Below, piece by piece: positions 55,001 to 64,000 of a stretch of 64,000 bases of DNA. Where the stretch lies: positions 4,030,001 through 4,094,000 of the forward strand of contig OY755187.1 of assembly GCA_963576735.1 (NCBI GenBank), in the 5' to 3' direction. Under the pieces are notes generated by a model. That model worked only from the letters and a program-made list of their open reading frames with translations, ran no database searches and was not told the DNA's origin. How positions within the stretch are numbered: position 1 is the stretch's first letter; every line of letters starts with the position of its first letter. The translations under genes were made by a program, and so were the position numbers. The stretch is from Bedellia somnulentella (taxonomy: Eukaryota > Arthropoda > Insecta > Lepidoptera > Bedelliidae).

Positions 55001-58000
55001 ATTATGAAATAGTTACAAATTGAATAAATCATTGAATTCATTCTTTTACAATCATTATTGCAAGCAGAGTCGTTTTTTTACCTGCGTAAGATTTAAAGAT
55101 TTCTGTTACTATGTATAATTTACTTACATATTTGCTCCATATATTAATATTTTCCTCAACTATACTCGAGAAACGAAGTAAAGAAGTAAGTCAAGAATTT
55201 CGGAATTGACATTTCGTCCATAGCTTTTGAAAGATACATCCAAGTAATCACAATTCCTCATCGGTATAGGCAGAGAATAGCAATCACCACTTTGCACAAT
55301 CCGGGCAAACCTCTCCAGCTTTTTAATGACGTCATAGCCTTCAATGTTACAGTTTTTATGCAAAGTTTTTGCCTAGTTATTGAGTTAGAAAACTAGTTGT
55401 AATAAGAACCAGTTTGCGTTAGTTCAATGACCATAAATTACACGCGGTTATCTCCATTGCTCAAGTGTAAAAGTATGGTTTTTTATACTTACTATTTAAC
55501 ATATATTCTAGGCTATCAATCCTAGGAAGGGGTGGTTAGAACTTTTGAGCGAGTAAAAGCGGAAGTACTCGTAGCAATAGAGAAGCACAATCGAATAAAT
55601 GTTAGAGTTAGAGTCAGAGAAATATCACGAAAATTATCATCCGCTACCCGAATTTGTAGTAATTCATTTTTTTTTCATTTTTTTCTATACATACATACAT
55701 ATACTCACGGCTATAAATCCCTAGAAAGGGGTAGCCAGAGCTAAGGAATTAGAAATTCCTCAGCCACTTTTGGAAGTTCCATGGGGAATAGATGGTGAAA
55801 TAAAGGTTGTTGGTGATGGGTCTCCAACCGCATCGCCCAAAATCCCTTTAAAGCCCCAATACCGTTAGTCGCCTCTTACGTACACCCACCGGAAGAAATG
55901 GGGTAGTGCTATTCTAAGCCGACACTACACAGCCATGTTTTCTATACTTACACAAAACTCACAGCTATCAATCCCAAAGGGTGTAACCAGAGCTTGAGAA
56001 TTGAGAATTTCTTAGCTTCTTTTGAATTTAAATAAGGAAAATAATATAAAATTAAGTATTGTGGGAGCTGGGTGTCATCTGCTATCTATTAATACACATC
56101 GTTTTTTATCTACCTGAAAGCGTTCTACGATACAAGCCTATGCTAACTATAAAAATTCATATTTAATTTAATATTTTTTGCTTTCTACGTATCATTAGAA
56201 GTATGACATCTCATAACAGATTTTAAATATCATCACGTGTAAGCTCATTAGGTTAGTGCCCTGGCACTCCCCAGTTAGATTGAATACCTTAAGTATTACG
56301 TGTATGAATGTGTATCCAATTAAAAAAACAATAAAAAACAAATACTCGTGTAGTAAGCTTCTTTGGCTAAGAATAACACTAACACAGTTCTCGCGTTGTA
56401 AGAAGTGACACTAGGATTTTGGGGCATTTGAAGAGATTGGGCGATGTTCCAAAAGACCCATCAATAACCTAATTTTACTAACTTTCACCCAACACTCTTT
56501 CAAAATCGGCTCATCAGTTTCATTTCTGAAGCTCTGGCTACCCCGTTTTGGGATTTCTAGACGTGTTTATATGAATATAAGCATAACAATCTAATTTAAA
56601 TTTACTAAGAAAAGCAACGAGTCACAGGAAACCGAGTATTTTTTTGTAACATTGCTAGAGAGATTGTAGAAAAATGGTACTTAACAATTTAAATTGAGGT
56701 CAAATACGGATGGTAAGTAGAATGGGCATACAAATAGTCAACTGAAATATGTACAAATGCACTCTCTTTCCAGAGAAAACTTGTGTATTCCTATGGTAGT
56801 TTGCTTATCAGGGCACCAGAGTCCATCGACCCCGATAAGAAAACAATAAAGTTGGTACTTAGATGGAACTTTACGACCCTCTCGTATCGCAGAGGCACTA
56901 TTTGATTGTATTATGAGGAAGATTTTAGGCGTTTTGTAAGAGAACATTTTATAATCCTAGCTTGTAATTAAAATAAAGGACCATCCATCTTGTTCTTTCA
57001 GAACATCATTTATTTTTTTAAGACCTGTATTTTTACTTTTGTCCTGAGTTTGTAAGATGTAGTTATTCGGAACTGTCATTCCTTTCAGTGAATCAATATT
57101 ATAAATGTGAAATTTCAAGTGAATTATATTTTAAGCACATAAATTGTCCTGGCCTAAACCTGGCCTGCATAGCTAGTACGAGCGTCCTGTTAACTAGATA
57201 TCGCGTCATATAAAACAGCTATCTCTTTCTTACTTAGTATCGTATACTGGCATCTCATTCTAACCGATATCGTGACGATAAAATTGCGCGTAAAGATGGC
57301 ATCCCTATTATTCGCAACGCTATCCGAACAAGTCTGCTCACACCAAAGAAAGCTGACACCGCAAATAAGTAAGGAAGTTATCCACAATAGTTGATAGCAC
57401 AGTTCATTTGATCCCATTCAAAAAGTAATTGTTTGTTTGTTTAAGCGACTTTCCCGTTACGAGCCAGGTCAATGCACCTTGCACTGCACCAGCACTGGGC
57501 GTGACACGATTTCCGTGAGCCCAGGCTTTTTGAGCTTAATTTTGCAACCTCCTTTTATTATCATATATTACTTTGAATGTGCAGTTCTTTTTATATATAT
57601 TGTGGCTATGTCGACACTTACATACATATACTTCCGGCTTTATATCCCTAAAAGGGGAAGCCAGAGCTTCGGAATAAGAAATTCCGAAGTCACATAGTAA
57701 ACTTCGTCGACACTTAAAAGATTGTTTATCGAAATTTAAATATAAAAAAACTATAATAATAATAATTTTATTTTATTTGACAAAAGGTAGACCATTACAC
57801 TTGTTACATTAATACATTACTCTATGTACTATATGAGGAAGCTTGTTATTTACAGCTAAGTATCTAAATACTAATTCAATTTTGTAAATGCAGCCATAAG
57901 CTTCCATAAAATATAAAATTATATAATATAACAAGGAATGGTGTTTTTTTTACGTTACGGAATGTGTGGGTGTGTGTTGTTTGTGTGTGAGTGTGTGTGT

Positions 58001-61000
58001 GCGCGCGAATAAATGCAATTGAAATTTAAAGAAAAAAATCGTATTTATTCACAACAGGGTCTGATACACATTGAATTGCGCTGACATACAGTATAATACA
58101 TATACAGGTTTTTAGTTTCTCAATTGCACCCTGTATATACATGGATATCTTTTATATTACGTTTTATCTTGTTAAAACTATACTCACTTTGGCATAGAGC
58201 TCGAAAACGGTAGAGTTTATGCCTCCACTTACCACGGTGGCTGACGGCAAGGGAAGACTTCGTGAGTTAACCCACATGGCTCAGTTTTACTTAGTCATGT
58301 GACAGTTTATTCGTACAACGTGACGTGTATTTGACGATAGGCCTGCACTATCAAAGCAAAACGCACTCTAAACACAAGGTGACTTCAATTTCACGTGATG
58401 TTTAGAATTATTAGTAACTGTGCCACTTCTTCGGGGATGTACAGCGTGAACGTTTAAGTTTAGTAATATACCAAGAAATTCAGATGTAAATTGTCCAAAA
58501 ACAATTTTGCAATCAGTTACATACAACTTACAACATTCTCGGAAGGGTCTGATTTCAAACGAACGATTAACTTGAATTCGATTCTTAGTTACATGGATCC
58601 TTTCGTTTAAAATTTTCGATTAGTCATGTCATACATACATACATATACTCACGGCGATTATTTACAAAAAGTGCCACATTTGGAAGTTGATATGGGACAA
58701 GATGGTAGTAATAAACTATCGTTGGTGATGGGTCTCCAACCGCAATGCCCAAAAACCATTTAAAAAGCTCCACTGCACTGGCACTTTCCTGCAAATTTAA
58801 TATATACATAAAAACTGTGTTCTTTAGTTTGTATGTTTCACATGTTAACTTATTTTCAAAAATCTTAATTTTATTGGTAGGTAAACGTATTATGTGAAAC
58901 GCTCTACTAAAAATTACATTTTAGTTTTGTCGGGATATTCATACCATTTATTAATTATTCTTTTAGCGTAAAACTAAGTGCAAACTTAGCAAGTAATGTG
59001 GTGTGACCGAAAATATTATATTCCCAAAATGTTTTAGAACGAACTTACTTTCCCTTAAACAGTTAATATCTTAACCATTACAAAAATATTAAAATCATTG
59101 TCAGTATGCAATGGAACATAAATCTCATTTAATAAAACGTCAAATAAATTATGTTATCAAAATTAAAAGCCGTGAAATTCTTACAAGAGATTTATTTATA
59201 AGCTTTTGGATCGCCATTTGGTCGCGGCCGACGAACTTACGTAAAAAAAAACTTAAATGAATTTAAGGTTTTGCATTTATAAGACTTATTTTCACCACAT
59301 AAACTATTGGTACTAAGGTAACATTTATATTAATTCGTAGGAGGCGCTTAAGGGTAAAATATTTTTATTTGCTGTGTAGTGTCGGCTTAGAATAACACAA
59401 CCCTATTTCTTCCTGAGGGTGTTCGTAAGAGGCGGCTAATGGTATTGGTTCTTTTTAAGTGATTTTTGGGCGATGCGGTTGGAGACCCATCACCAATAAT
59501 AATTTATTTCTAGATTCCTACCATCAAAGCTCTGGGTATTTTTTATACATCATGGCCTTATTTATAGATAAGTGGATAAGTATAGATTAAAACATAATCA
59601 TAAATTGCCAAGTCATTAATTAATCTTAATAGCCTCGCTAATATCTTTTTAGGAATATTTGGGAGATCTTTCAGTTCAAAACCCTGAAGAAACTTTAATT
59701 GCTTATATATTTACAAAATTTTCGTCACTTTCAGTGTAATCTTCTCCTCAGGCTTCGACCTTGGAATAAACACACATAAATAAGACCTTCGTCTTTATTT
59801 TATGATTTTAAAATTGCTATCAAGGATTAAATCAACCATGACTTAGCTTCGAAACGTATTGAATTAATATATGCAGTACTAAGCATTTACAATCCGATTT
59901 TAATCTTGAACGCGGCCGTACAACATTAAAATTCAATTTGAAATTTGCAATTATCAGTCTTATGTCAATGGAGTAAAAGTTATATATTATCGAGGTATCT
60001 TTGTAAGTTATCTATATGCGTAACCCAGGTAGCCGTTAAATAAATATCTTCTTACGCGGTCTTAACTTTTTTACTTCTTTTTTCAATCTCGGCACAGATA
60101 CCTTGTCTTCGATTTGAGGTGTTTTTTTTTTCAAGTCAAACTTTATGGCGATATGTTATTAATTATATTTTACCTGTTTGAAGGATAAAGTTACTTAAAT
60201 TATACATACGTGAATCCCTGAAAGGGATAGCCACAGCAAGCCCAAGAACCACTTAAAAAGTCCCATACCCTTAGTCGCCTCTAACGTCATTCTAAGCCGG
60301 CACTACACGGCTTTTAAAAATTATACTTAAAATTAAAATTTACTACTGCATGTAATATGACCAACAAAAAGTTTTTAATGCTTAATCATGACTCTGCAAC
60401 ATATTTTATTGCATGTAGATTGGCATAAAGAAGTTCCGATCATGGAACACGATACGTTTTAAATTAAGAACCATTAGATCACCTAAAATAGCCGGCAGCC
60501 ATTTGAAATTCGAACTGCGTTATTGAAAATGGATAATACCGCATTTGCCGCCATTTTTAAGTGTATCATTTCGCTGTTTTTGTTGATCACGCAAAAGAAG
60601 CTTCGTCTGTTTTGTGCTTCTTTATAAATGTAACATACATATGTTATATTTATATACTCACGGCCATAAATCCCAAAAAGGCAGCCAGAGCTTCAGAGCT
60701 GGAAACTCCTCAGCCACATGTGGAACAAGATGGTAGAAATATGTATCGTTGGTGTATTGATGGGTAGTCACCTCTTAAGACACACGCCAACTATTAATTA
60801 AAAAAACTTGATTTACCAACGATACTTTATTTCTACCATCTTCTCCCCTAGCAACATCGAAGCTACCCCTTTTTGGGATTTATGGCCGTGAGTATGTATA
60901 TTTATGTTGGAGCTTAAATATGTTAATTTGCTTAGTAAAATTCGTGACAAATTTGATATAAATCTGTCACTGAATCACGCAGAGAAAATTGCCACACAAA

Positions 61001-61617
61001 ATTCCATCGAAACTCTTTGGAAGCTTGGACACGAAATTCCAGAAATTCATGCATTGTTTTAAATTAACCCAGATTAAGAAACATTTCTTATAACCCAACA
61101 GTTTTAATCTTTCATCTCTTTCTAATTCACGGGAGATGTATGAAATGGTAGCTGAGAAATGGAAAAAACTTAGCGTGTTACTTGAGGCTTCCCAAATTTC
61201 ACAACAGATAGCGTGAGAGTTAGTATTTTGAGTTCACGAAATGCCACAGCCAGGTGGTTCATATTTGTGATGAATTAGCCATTTTCCGGTTGATAACCGA
61301 AACTATATTACTTAAAGAATTGGCAGTCATCGCGTGACATTTAGAATATTTTTTAAGCTATATTTTTATAAATGGTGTTCTGGATACTATTGAAAGTTGC
61401 ATATGATTAGTTCTTTTTGTCTGCTTTGTTCTTTTTTTAGTTAAAAACCAAAGTTATAGATTGGCATATTTCGCATAACCCTGTTCTGTTCCTTCTTCTT
61501 ACAGGTTTTGAAATTGTTATAAGATCATCAAAAGCTAATGTTTCTTTTCTATTATTTTCAGATTACTGGACTGTGAGGAAAGTCAGCGAATCTGCTTGCA
61601 GTGACAAAGAAAACTAA
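49099..61617 (+). CDS. dap: CIP/KIP cyclin-dependent kinase inhibitor (dacapo/p21/p27 type), two coding exons, 173 aa
   Basis: Exons 49099-49564 and 61562-61617 join in phase (ACA G|AT). The CDI domain starts at the cyclin-binding motif CKCLFGAP (residues 32-39). Exactly 26 residues follow before NFD (64-66), the same spacing as between LFG and NFDF in p27, with a charged helix between. The Trp before NFD is Phe here, and no clear equivalent of the kinase-inserting 3-10 helix is seen. Residues 74-149 are basic and Ser/Thr-Pro rich (SPVK, SPVR, SPSRK, then NSPKTPRTPRGARTPRTPR), giving CDK sites and a nuclear signal. The C-terminus has a PIP box QLHMTDYW (151-158) with TD and K162, and ends DKEN. 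The family inhibits cyclin E/CDK2 in the nucleus. An in-frame stop before ATG 49099 supports the start; Met15 is an alternative. The intron is 11,997 bp. Confidence 0.92.
49654..50830. mobile_element. hAT-type non-autonomous transposon in the dacapo intron
   Basis: 1177 bp with 13-bp perfect terminal inverted repeats CAGTGTTGCCAAC/GTTGGCAACACTG and an 8-bp TSD gcgccaaa (49646-49653 and 50831-50838). Subterminal words gagtagcctaa and ggcga/tcgcc recur near both ends. No transposase frame. Confidence 0.92.
49925..50195. mobile_element. Family C element (tRNA-derived) nested in the hAT element
   Basis: The right part has a clear tRNA-like head (tgatagctcaattggcagag A-box region, gcgggttcgattcccgcc B-box region) and ttctttcctttatttatt. 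The left part (aacctcatgtggggattatt..aaataaaggaaagaaaaac) is an inverted copy of the 3' end. Confidence 0.75.
50839..51989. other. dacapo intron, unassigned
   Basis: No recognised exon. A tRNA-like scrap (caagactcgaacccacgcc) lies near 51505 and a weak family B trace near 51630-51730. Confidence 0.35.
51990..52186 (+). mobile_element. 5'-truncated family A copy
   Basis: ccatttcttccggtgggtgt to gcaagtatatgtatgtac. Confidence 0.8.
52533..53098 (-). mobile_element. Family A2 copy split by family B
   Basis: TSD accaaaatac at 52523-52532 and 53099-53108 spans the whole composite. A2 tail at 52533-52543, body from 52874. Confidence 0.88.
52544..52873 (-). mobile_element. Family B SINE nested in the A2 tail
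   Basis: TSD tacatatact at 52534-52543 and 52874-52883. Body ataacataaacgttcacgcc to gttctacccactgggctatc, with ~40 bp of the normal gacaaattggtgtaggcccg region replaced by an AT-rich piece. Confidence 0.9.
53350..53570 (+). mobile_element. Degenerate family A head and family B head
   Basis: 53350-53462: aatgttggcttagaatagca..tggtgagcgatgag. 53510-53570: tgcatagagcaatataggttcaaattctgaatgggccc, cut here as tRNA-like family B head. Confidence 0.55.
53603..53848 (+). mobile_element. Family A copy
   Basis: gctgtgaagtgtcggcttat to gtgagtatatgtatgtatg. Confidence 0.87.
53890..53985 (-). mobile_element. Family B head fragment
   Basis: gaaagaacacattgatatag, ggtttcgagcccacacc. Confidence 0.5.
53986..54336. 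other. dacapo intron, unassigned
   Basis: No recognised feature. Confidence 0.35.
54337..54718 (-). mobile_element. Family A copy inserted next to a family A2 fragment
   Basis: TSD ttttataaagaca at 54324-54336 and 54590-54602 bounds the A copy 54337-54589. The A2 fragment follows (54603-54718, ttctcagccacatttaggag to gccggcactacacggca). Confidence 0.85.
54719..55249. other. dacapo intron, unassigned
   Basis: Contains a tRNA-like scrap near 54818-54870 (agggttagcacgtcacgg, caggttcgatcctcgag). No exon recognised. Confidence 0.35.
55250..55345 (-). mobile_element. Degenerate RTE 3' end
   Basis: attcctcatcggtataggca, gagaatagcaatcaccactt, cgggcaaacctctccagctt. Confidence 0.65.
55500..55540 (-). 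mobile_element. Short family A fragment
   Basis: ggctatcaatcctaggaagg ggtgg-type 3' piece only. Confidence 0.45.
55691..55937 (-). mobile_element. Family A element with TSD
   Basis: TSD ttttctatac at 55681-55690 and 55938-55947; 247 bp, clean copy. Confidence 0.92.
55948..56060 (-). mobile_element. Degenerate family A fragment
   Basis: actcacagctatcaatccca, gtgtaaccagagcttgagaa. Confidence 0.6.
56349..56580 (+). mobile_element. Diverged family A/A2 copy
   Basis: ctaagaataacactaacaca to ggatttctagacgtgtttat. Confidence 0.65.
56581..57171. other. dacapo intron, unassigned
   Basis: A 69-codon minus-strand frame (56738-56947) reads FLIGVDGLWCPDKQTTIGIH-like sequence with no domain I recognise; it may be a transposon trace. 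Confidence 0.35.
57172..57296. mobile_element. MITE family G copy
   Basis: gctagtacgagcgtcctgtt..aacagctatctctttcttac..cattctaaccgatatcgtg. Confidence 0.7.
57621..57705 (-). mobile_element. 85-bp 5'-truncated family A copy with TSD
   Basis: TSD gtcgacactta at 57610-57620 and 57706-57716. Confidence 0.9.
57717..58227. other. dacapo intron with GT-rich microsatellite
   Basis: 57967-58012 is a (GT)n-rich tract ending gtgtgtgtgcgcgcg. The flanking AT-rich DNA is unassigned. Confidence 0.5.
58228..58462 (+). mobile_element. Diverged family B copy
   Basis: ccacggtggctgacggcaag to acagcgtgaacgtttaag. Confidence 0.72.
58630..58772 (-). mobile_element. 5'-truncated family A2 copy
   Basis: catacatacatatactcacg, ccacatttggaagttgatat, gggtctccaaccgcaatgcc. 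Confidence 0.8.
58773..59370. other. dacapo intron, unassigned
   Basis: AT-rich; no recognised exon or repeat. Confidence 0.35.
59371..59570 (+). mobile_element. Family A copy with decayed 3' half
   Basis: gctgtgtagtgtcggcttag to cattaccaataa-like core and catcaaagctctggg. Confidence 0.75.
59571..60202. other. dacapo intron, unassigned
   Basis: No recognised feature. Confidence 0.35.
60203..60311 (-). mobile_element. Internally deleted family A2 copy
   Basis: acatacgtgaatccctgaaa joined directly to caagaaccacttaaaaagtc; head gccggcactacacggc. Confidence 0.75.
60651..60905. mobile_element. Facing pair of family A2 fragments
   Basis: 60651-60790 is minus (tatactcacggccataaatc..) and 60815-60905 is plus (gatactttatttctaccatc..tatggccgtgagtatgtata). 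Together they make an inverted arrangement. Confidence 0.75.
60906..61561. other. dap: 3' end of the dacapo intron
   Basis: Unique AT-rich sequence ending in ttctattattttcag, a good pyrimidine-rich acceptor for exon 2. No SINE within the last ~650 bp. Confidence 0.55.
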
Positions 61618-63915
61618 TTCAAAAAGATAGGAAACTAGTGAAGATATTTAAGGTTAAGAAAATAAATATTTTAAAAGTGAACTTCTACAAAATGGTTGAT
61701 AGCAAATAAAAAAACACATGTGTTTTAGAGGTTCTGTAAGTTACACGTGACTTTCTGGTAGAGATGAACCTTATAATTATAACGAATATGATGAATTTGG
61801 TAGCATTGTTTTGTTGAAATAAGTATAAGTGCCTTATTTTAGAGCTGCAAGCATTGCGAGTTTTATCGAATCGTTTACTATACTTTGCATCAGGATTAAA
61901 GGAGACACAGATATATATTGTTTCCACTCTGATGTATGGAACCCGAACATTCTGATCGAAAACAAAATTTCGATTGAAACTTGCAATCCACCTACAGCAT
62001 GTTTGTTTTTTATTTTGTTGTTCTTTATCTTTAGTTTTAAGTAGAAATAGTCATGAGTTTTATCTTTTAGTTCATATTCAAAAATCAACTAACTAGTTAG
62101 GTATTTAAAACAAATTATAGGGTTTACTTACATTTTGTCTGTAATTAAATGTTCTGAATAAATTTATGTCAGACAACCTCCTATATAATATGGTTTTTAT
62201 TAAAATCATTTTTAAAGTTAGTTTATAATCTTGCCTGAAGTCAAATCGTATTTTTGACAATCAAAAATACAGTATTTGTCTTATTATTTATACCGTAAAA
62301 GTTTTGTAAAGCTGTGGGTTATATTTTGTATGTAATGCAATACTTAGAAAATGACAAAAAATGTATCTTCCTTTATCATACGACAGCCTAATCGCGATTA
62401 ATCTAATTTCATAATTATATTTCGGCTTTTATATTACTTATTGGAGTAATAAACTGAAATTTAAGAACCCTTCTTACTCTTGTTGTTCAATCATCATATC
62501 AGGCAGTAAATAATATATCCGACTGTTTATTAACACATTTTAACTATCCGAAACTAGATAGAATGATAAATTAAAATAATTGCATTTGTCATTAATGATT
62601 TGCCAGTAATAATTGGCTTATAAAATATTTATATATGTATGATATCTAGTCTGTGATCTCTTTTTTCAAAATCATTTTGTCCATTACTTTTAGTTATAAG
62701 ATAACGCTTTTCGGTTATCGGGTAACATATTTAAGTTATTTTAAGTTTAGTGGATGAAATAAGGAGGAAATATTGTTATATTTCACTACCTATTTGACGA
62801 TATCATTATAACTGTTTTAAATTCTTGTTCCTTTTGTGTTGCTTAAACATGTATTAGTTTGGTTTTATAAATCTAAACCTAGTATTTAATAGATGATTTT
62901 AGGCTTAAGACATACAATATTATCAATATTGTTTGTCTATAATTTTGATGTCTATTTGGGAAGGTAAACACGGATTGACTTACGATCATATATAATTAAA
63001 GCAAAGAATACCGATTGTTAGCAATTTAAGTATGTTTGTATTGGACCAAACTAACTTAAACAATTCATATGGCATAAGTTTCCATTTGACTATATATAAA
63101 CCTCTTTTAGCGTATATATATTGTATGTATATACGCTGAATGATAAATTTTGTAAGCCAGTCAGCGTTTGAAGAATATTCAACAATAGATAAGGCGCCAA
63201 AATCTTAAAACAAGATGGCGTCAAACATATGTATGTACAAGGAGTTTACCTGCGCACAACCTTTTTTACGATATGTTTGATGCCACCTTCTTTCTATGCT
63301 ATTACTGTCATGCTAAATTTTTGTTTAGAAATTTTAGTTTTTGTCTCGTGTCAAGCCATACTGTGTTAAATGTTATTCTTACATTAAACTTAATATATTA
63401 CATGCATTTATCAAAACATCTTTAGGGTTATTATTATTTATAATGTATTAAAAAGATAATACTAATGGATCTTTTCTCTGTTATGTTTTGATTGAGGTTA
63501 GATCCATTAATATTGAACGCATACGCAAATCAAAGAATTTTAAGCGCTTATTAATTTTAAACATTTAAAATGATAAGATTCATTTCAATACAACAGTACT
63601 TTAATTTTGATGAGCGTTTTATATTTCCCTGATTTTTGTTTCCCATTTCGTTCCTGGTGTATTTTATGTTTACATCATTTGTATATAAGGAAATTTAGTT
63701 TTATAATCATTATTGTCCTCGTGTGTTATTTAATAAATTTTATTATTTATGAAATAAATAAAACAAATCCTATGATAGACTATACTTTGTGAAGACTTTA
63801 TAAAATGAAGTTTATTATGATTAAGTGAAAAGAGTAATCCCTCATTAATACCTAATATTAAGTAAAATCAAATGTTTTATTACTACATAAGAATAAAGGA
63901 ATTAATTTTTGAAAC
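61618..63915 (+). other. dap: Probable long 3'UTR of the CIP/KIP gene
   Basis: 2.3 kb after the stop with no family A, B, C or RTE sequence, unlike nearly all other DNA in the window. Canonical AATAAA motifs occur at 61661, 62157, 62448 and 63892, so alternative polyadenylation is possible. A perfect AGCGTATATA/TATATACGCT hairpin lies at about 63109-63137. Extent is inferred. Confidence 0.45.
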
Positions 63916-63962
63916 ACAGTGTATTTATTTCCATTAAACTTTACTTTACACTTCATTAGCTT

Positions 63963-64000
63963 GGACAGTGTACTCACGTGATAGGGTGCAGGCCTATCAC
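63963..64000 (-). mobile_element. Family B SINE at the window edge
   Basis: tggacagtgtactcacgtgatagg.. is family B in minus orientation, cut by the end of the window (motif shown in part). Confidence 0.8.

Noticed and set aside
1..64000. CRISPR array, prophage or bacterial operon
   Set aside because: Dispersed repeats have TSDs and retroposon tails, genes have spliceosomal introns, and no spacer-repeat periodicity is present.

Overview
The window is nuclear DNA of an insect, almost certainly a lepidopteran. The signs are AT-rich sequence, short exons in long repeat-filled introns, very dense non-LTR/SINE families ending in (TATG)n-like tails, hAT- and Harbinger-like MITEs, and a short TTAGG array. 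I cannot name the species. There are no prokaryotic features. Three conserved genes can be supported. (1) kibra/WWC, minus strand: only the first coding exon (1717-1844, encoding the first WW domain) lies in the window; the rest runs off the left edge. (2) A FAM114A (NOXP20-like) gene, plus strand: ten exons from 8001 to 20060 that join in frame into 545 residues. (3) A CIP/KIP cyclin-dependent kinase inhibitor (dacapo type), plus strand: two coding exons, 49099-49564 and 61562-61617, giving 173 residues. They are separated by a 12 kb intron that splits a PIP-box/degron, and followed by a repeat-poor probable 3'UTR to about 63915. Layout: 1-1716 is kibra intron 1; 1845-2150 is its CpG-rich promoter; 2.2-7.7 kb is repeats; 7.8-8.0 kb is the FAM114A promoter; 8.0-20.3 kb is FAM114A with introns full of repeats; 20.3-48.8 kb is intergenic and made largely of transposons; 48.8-49.1 kb is the GC-rich dacapo promoter; 49.1-63.9 kb is dacapo. 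The repeats tell a connected story. A full-length RTE-type LINE (22674-25836, 12-bp target-site duplication) and many truncated copies share a 3' end with two SINE-like families. Family A is about 240-250 bp, has no recognisable tRNA head, and occurs as roughly 60 copies or fragments. Family B is about 340-370 bp with a tRNA-derived head. Many copies have perfect target-site duplications (TSDs) of 8-22 bp. Some are nested, which gives a relative order of insertion. Others show twin-priming or fold-back structure. Several insertions touch the FAM114A gene: one SINE duplicated the 3' splice site of exon 9, a family A copy starts a few bases after the exon 8 donor, and a partial copy of exon 8 carries its own acceptor, stop codon and poly(A) signal. 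For repeat entries, '+' means the (TATG)n-type tail points to higher coordinates.
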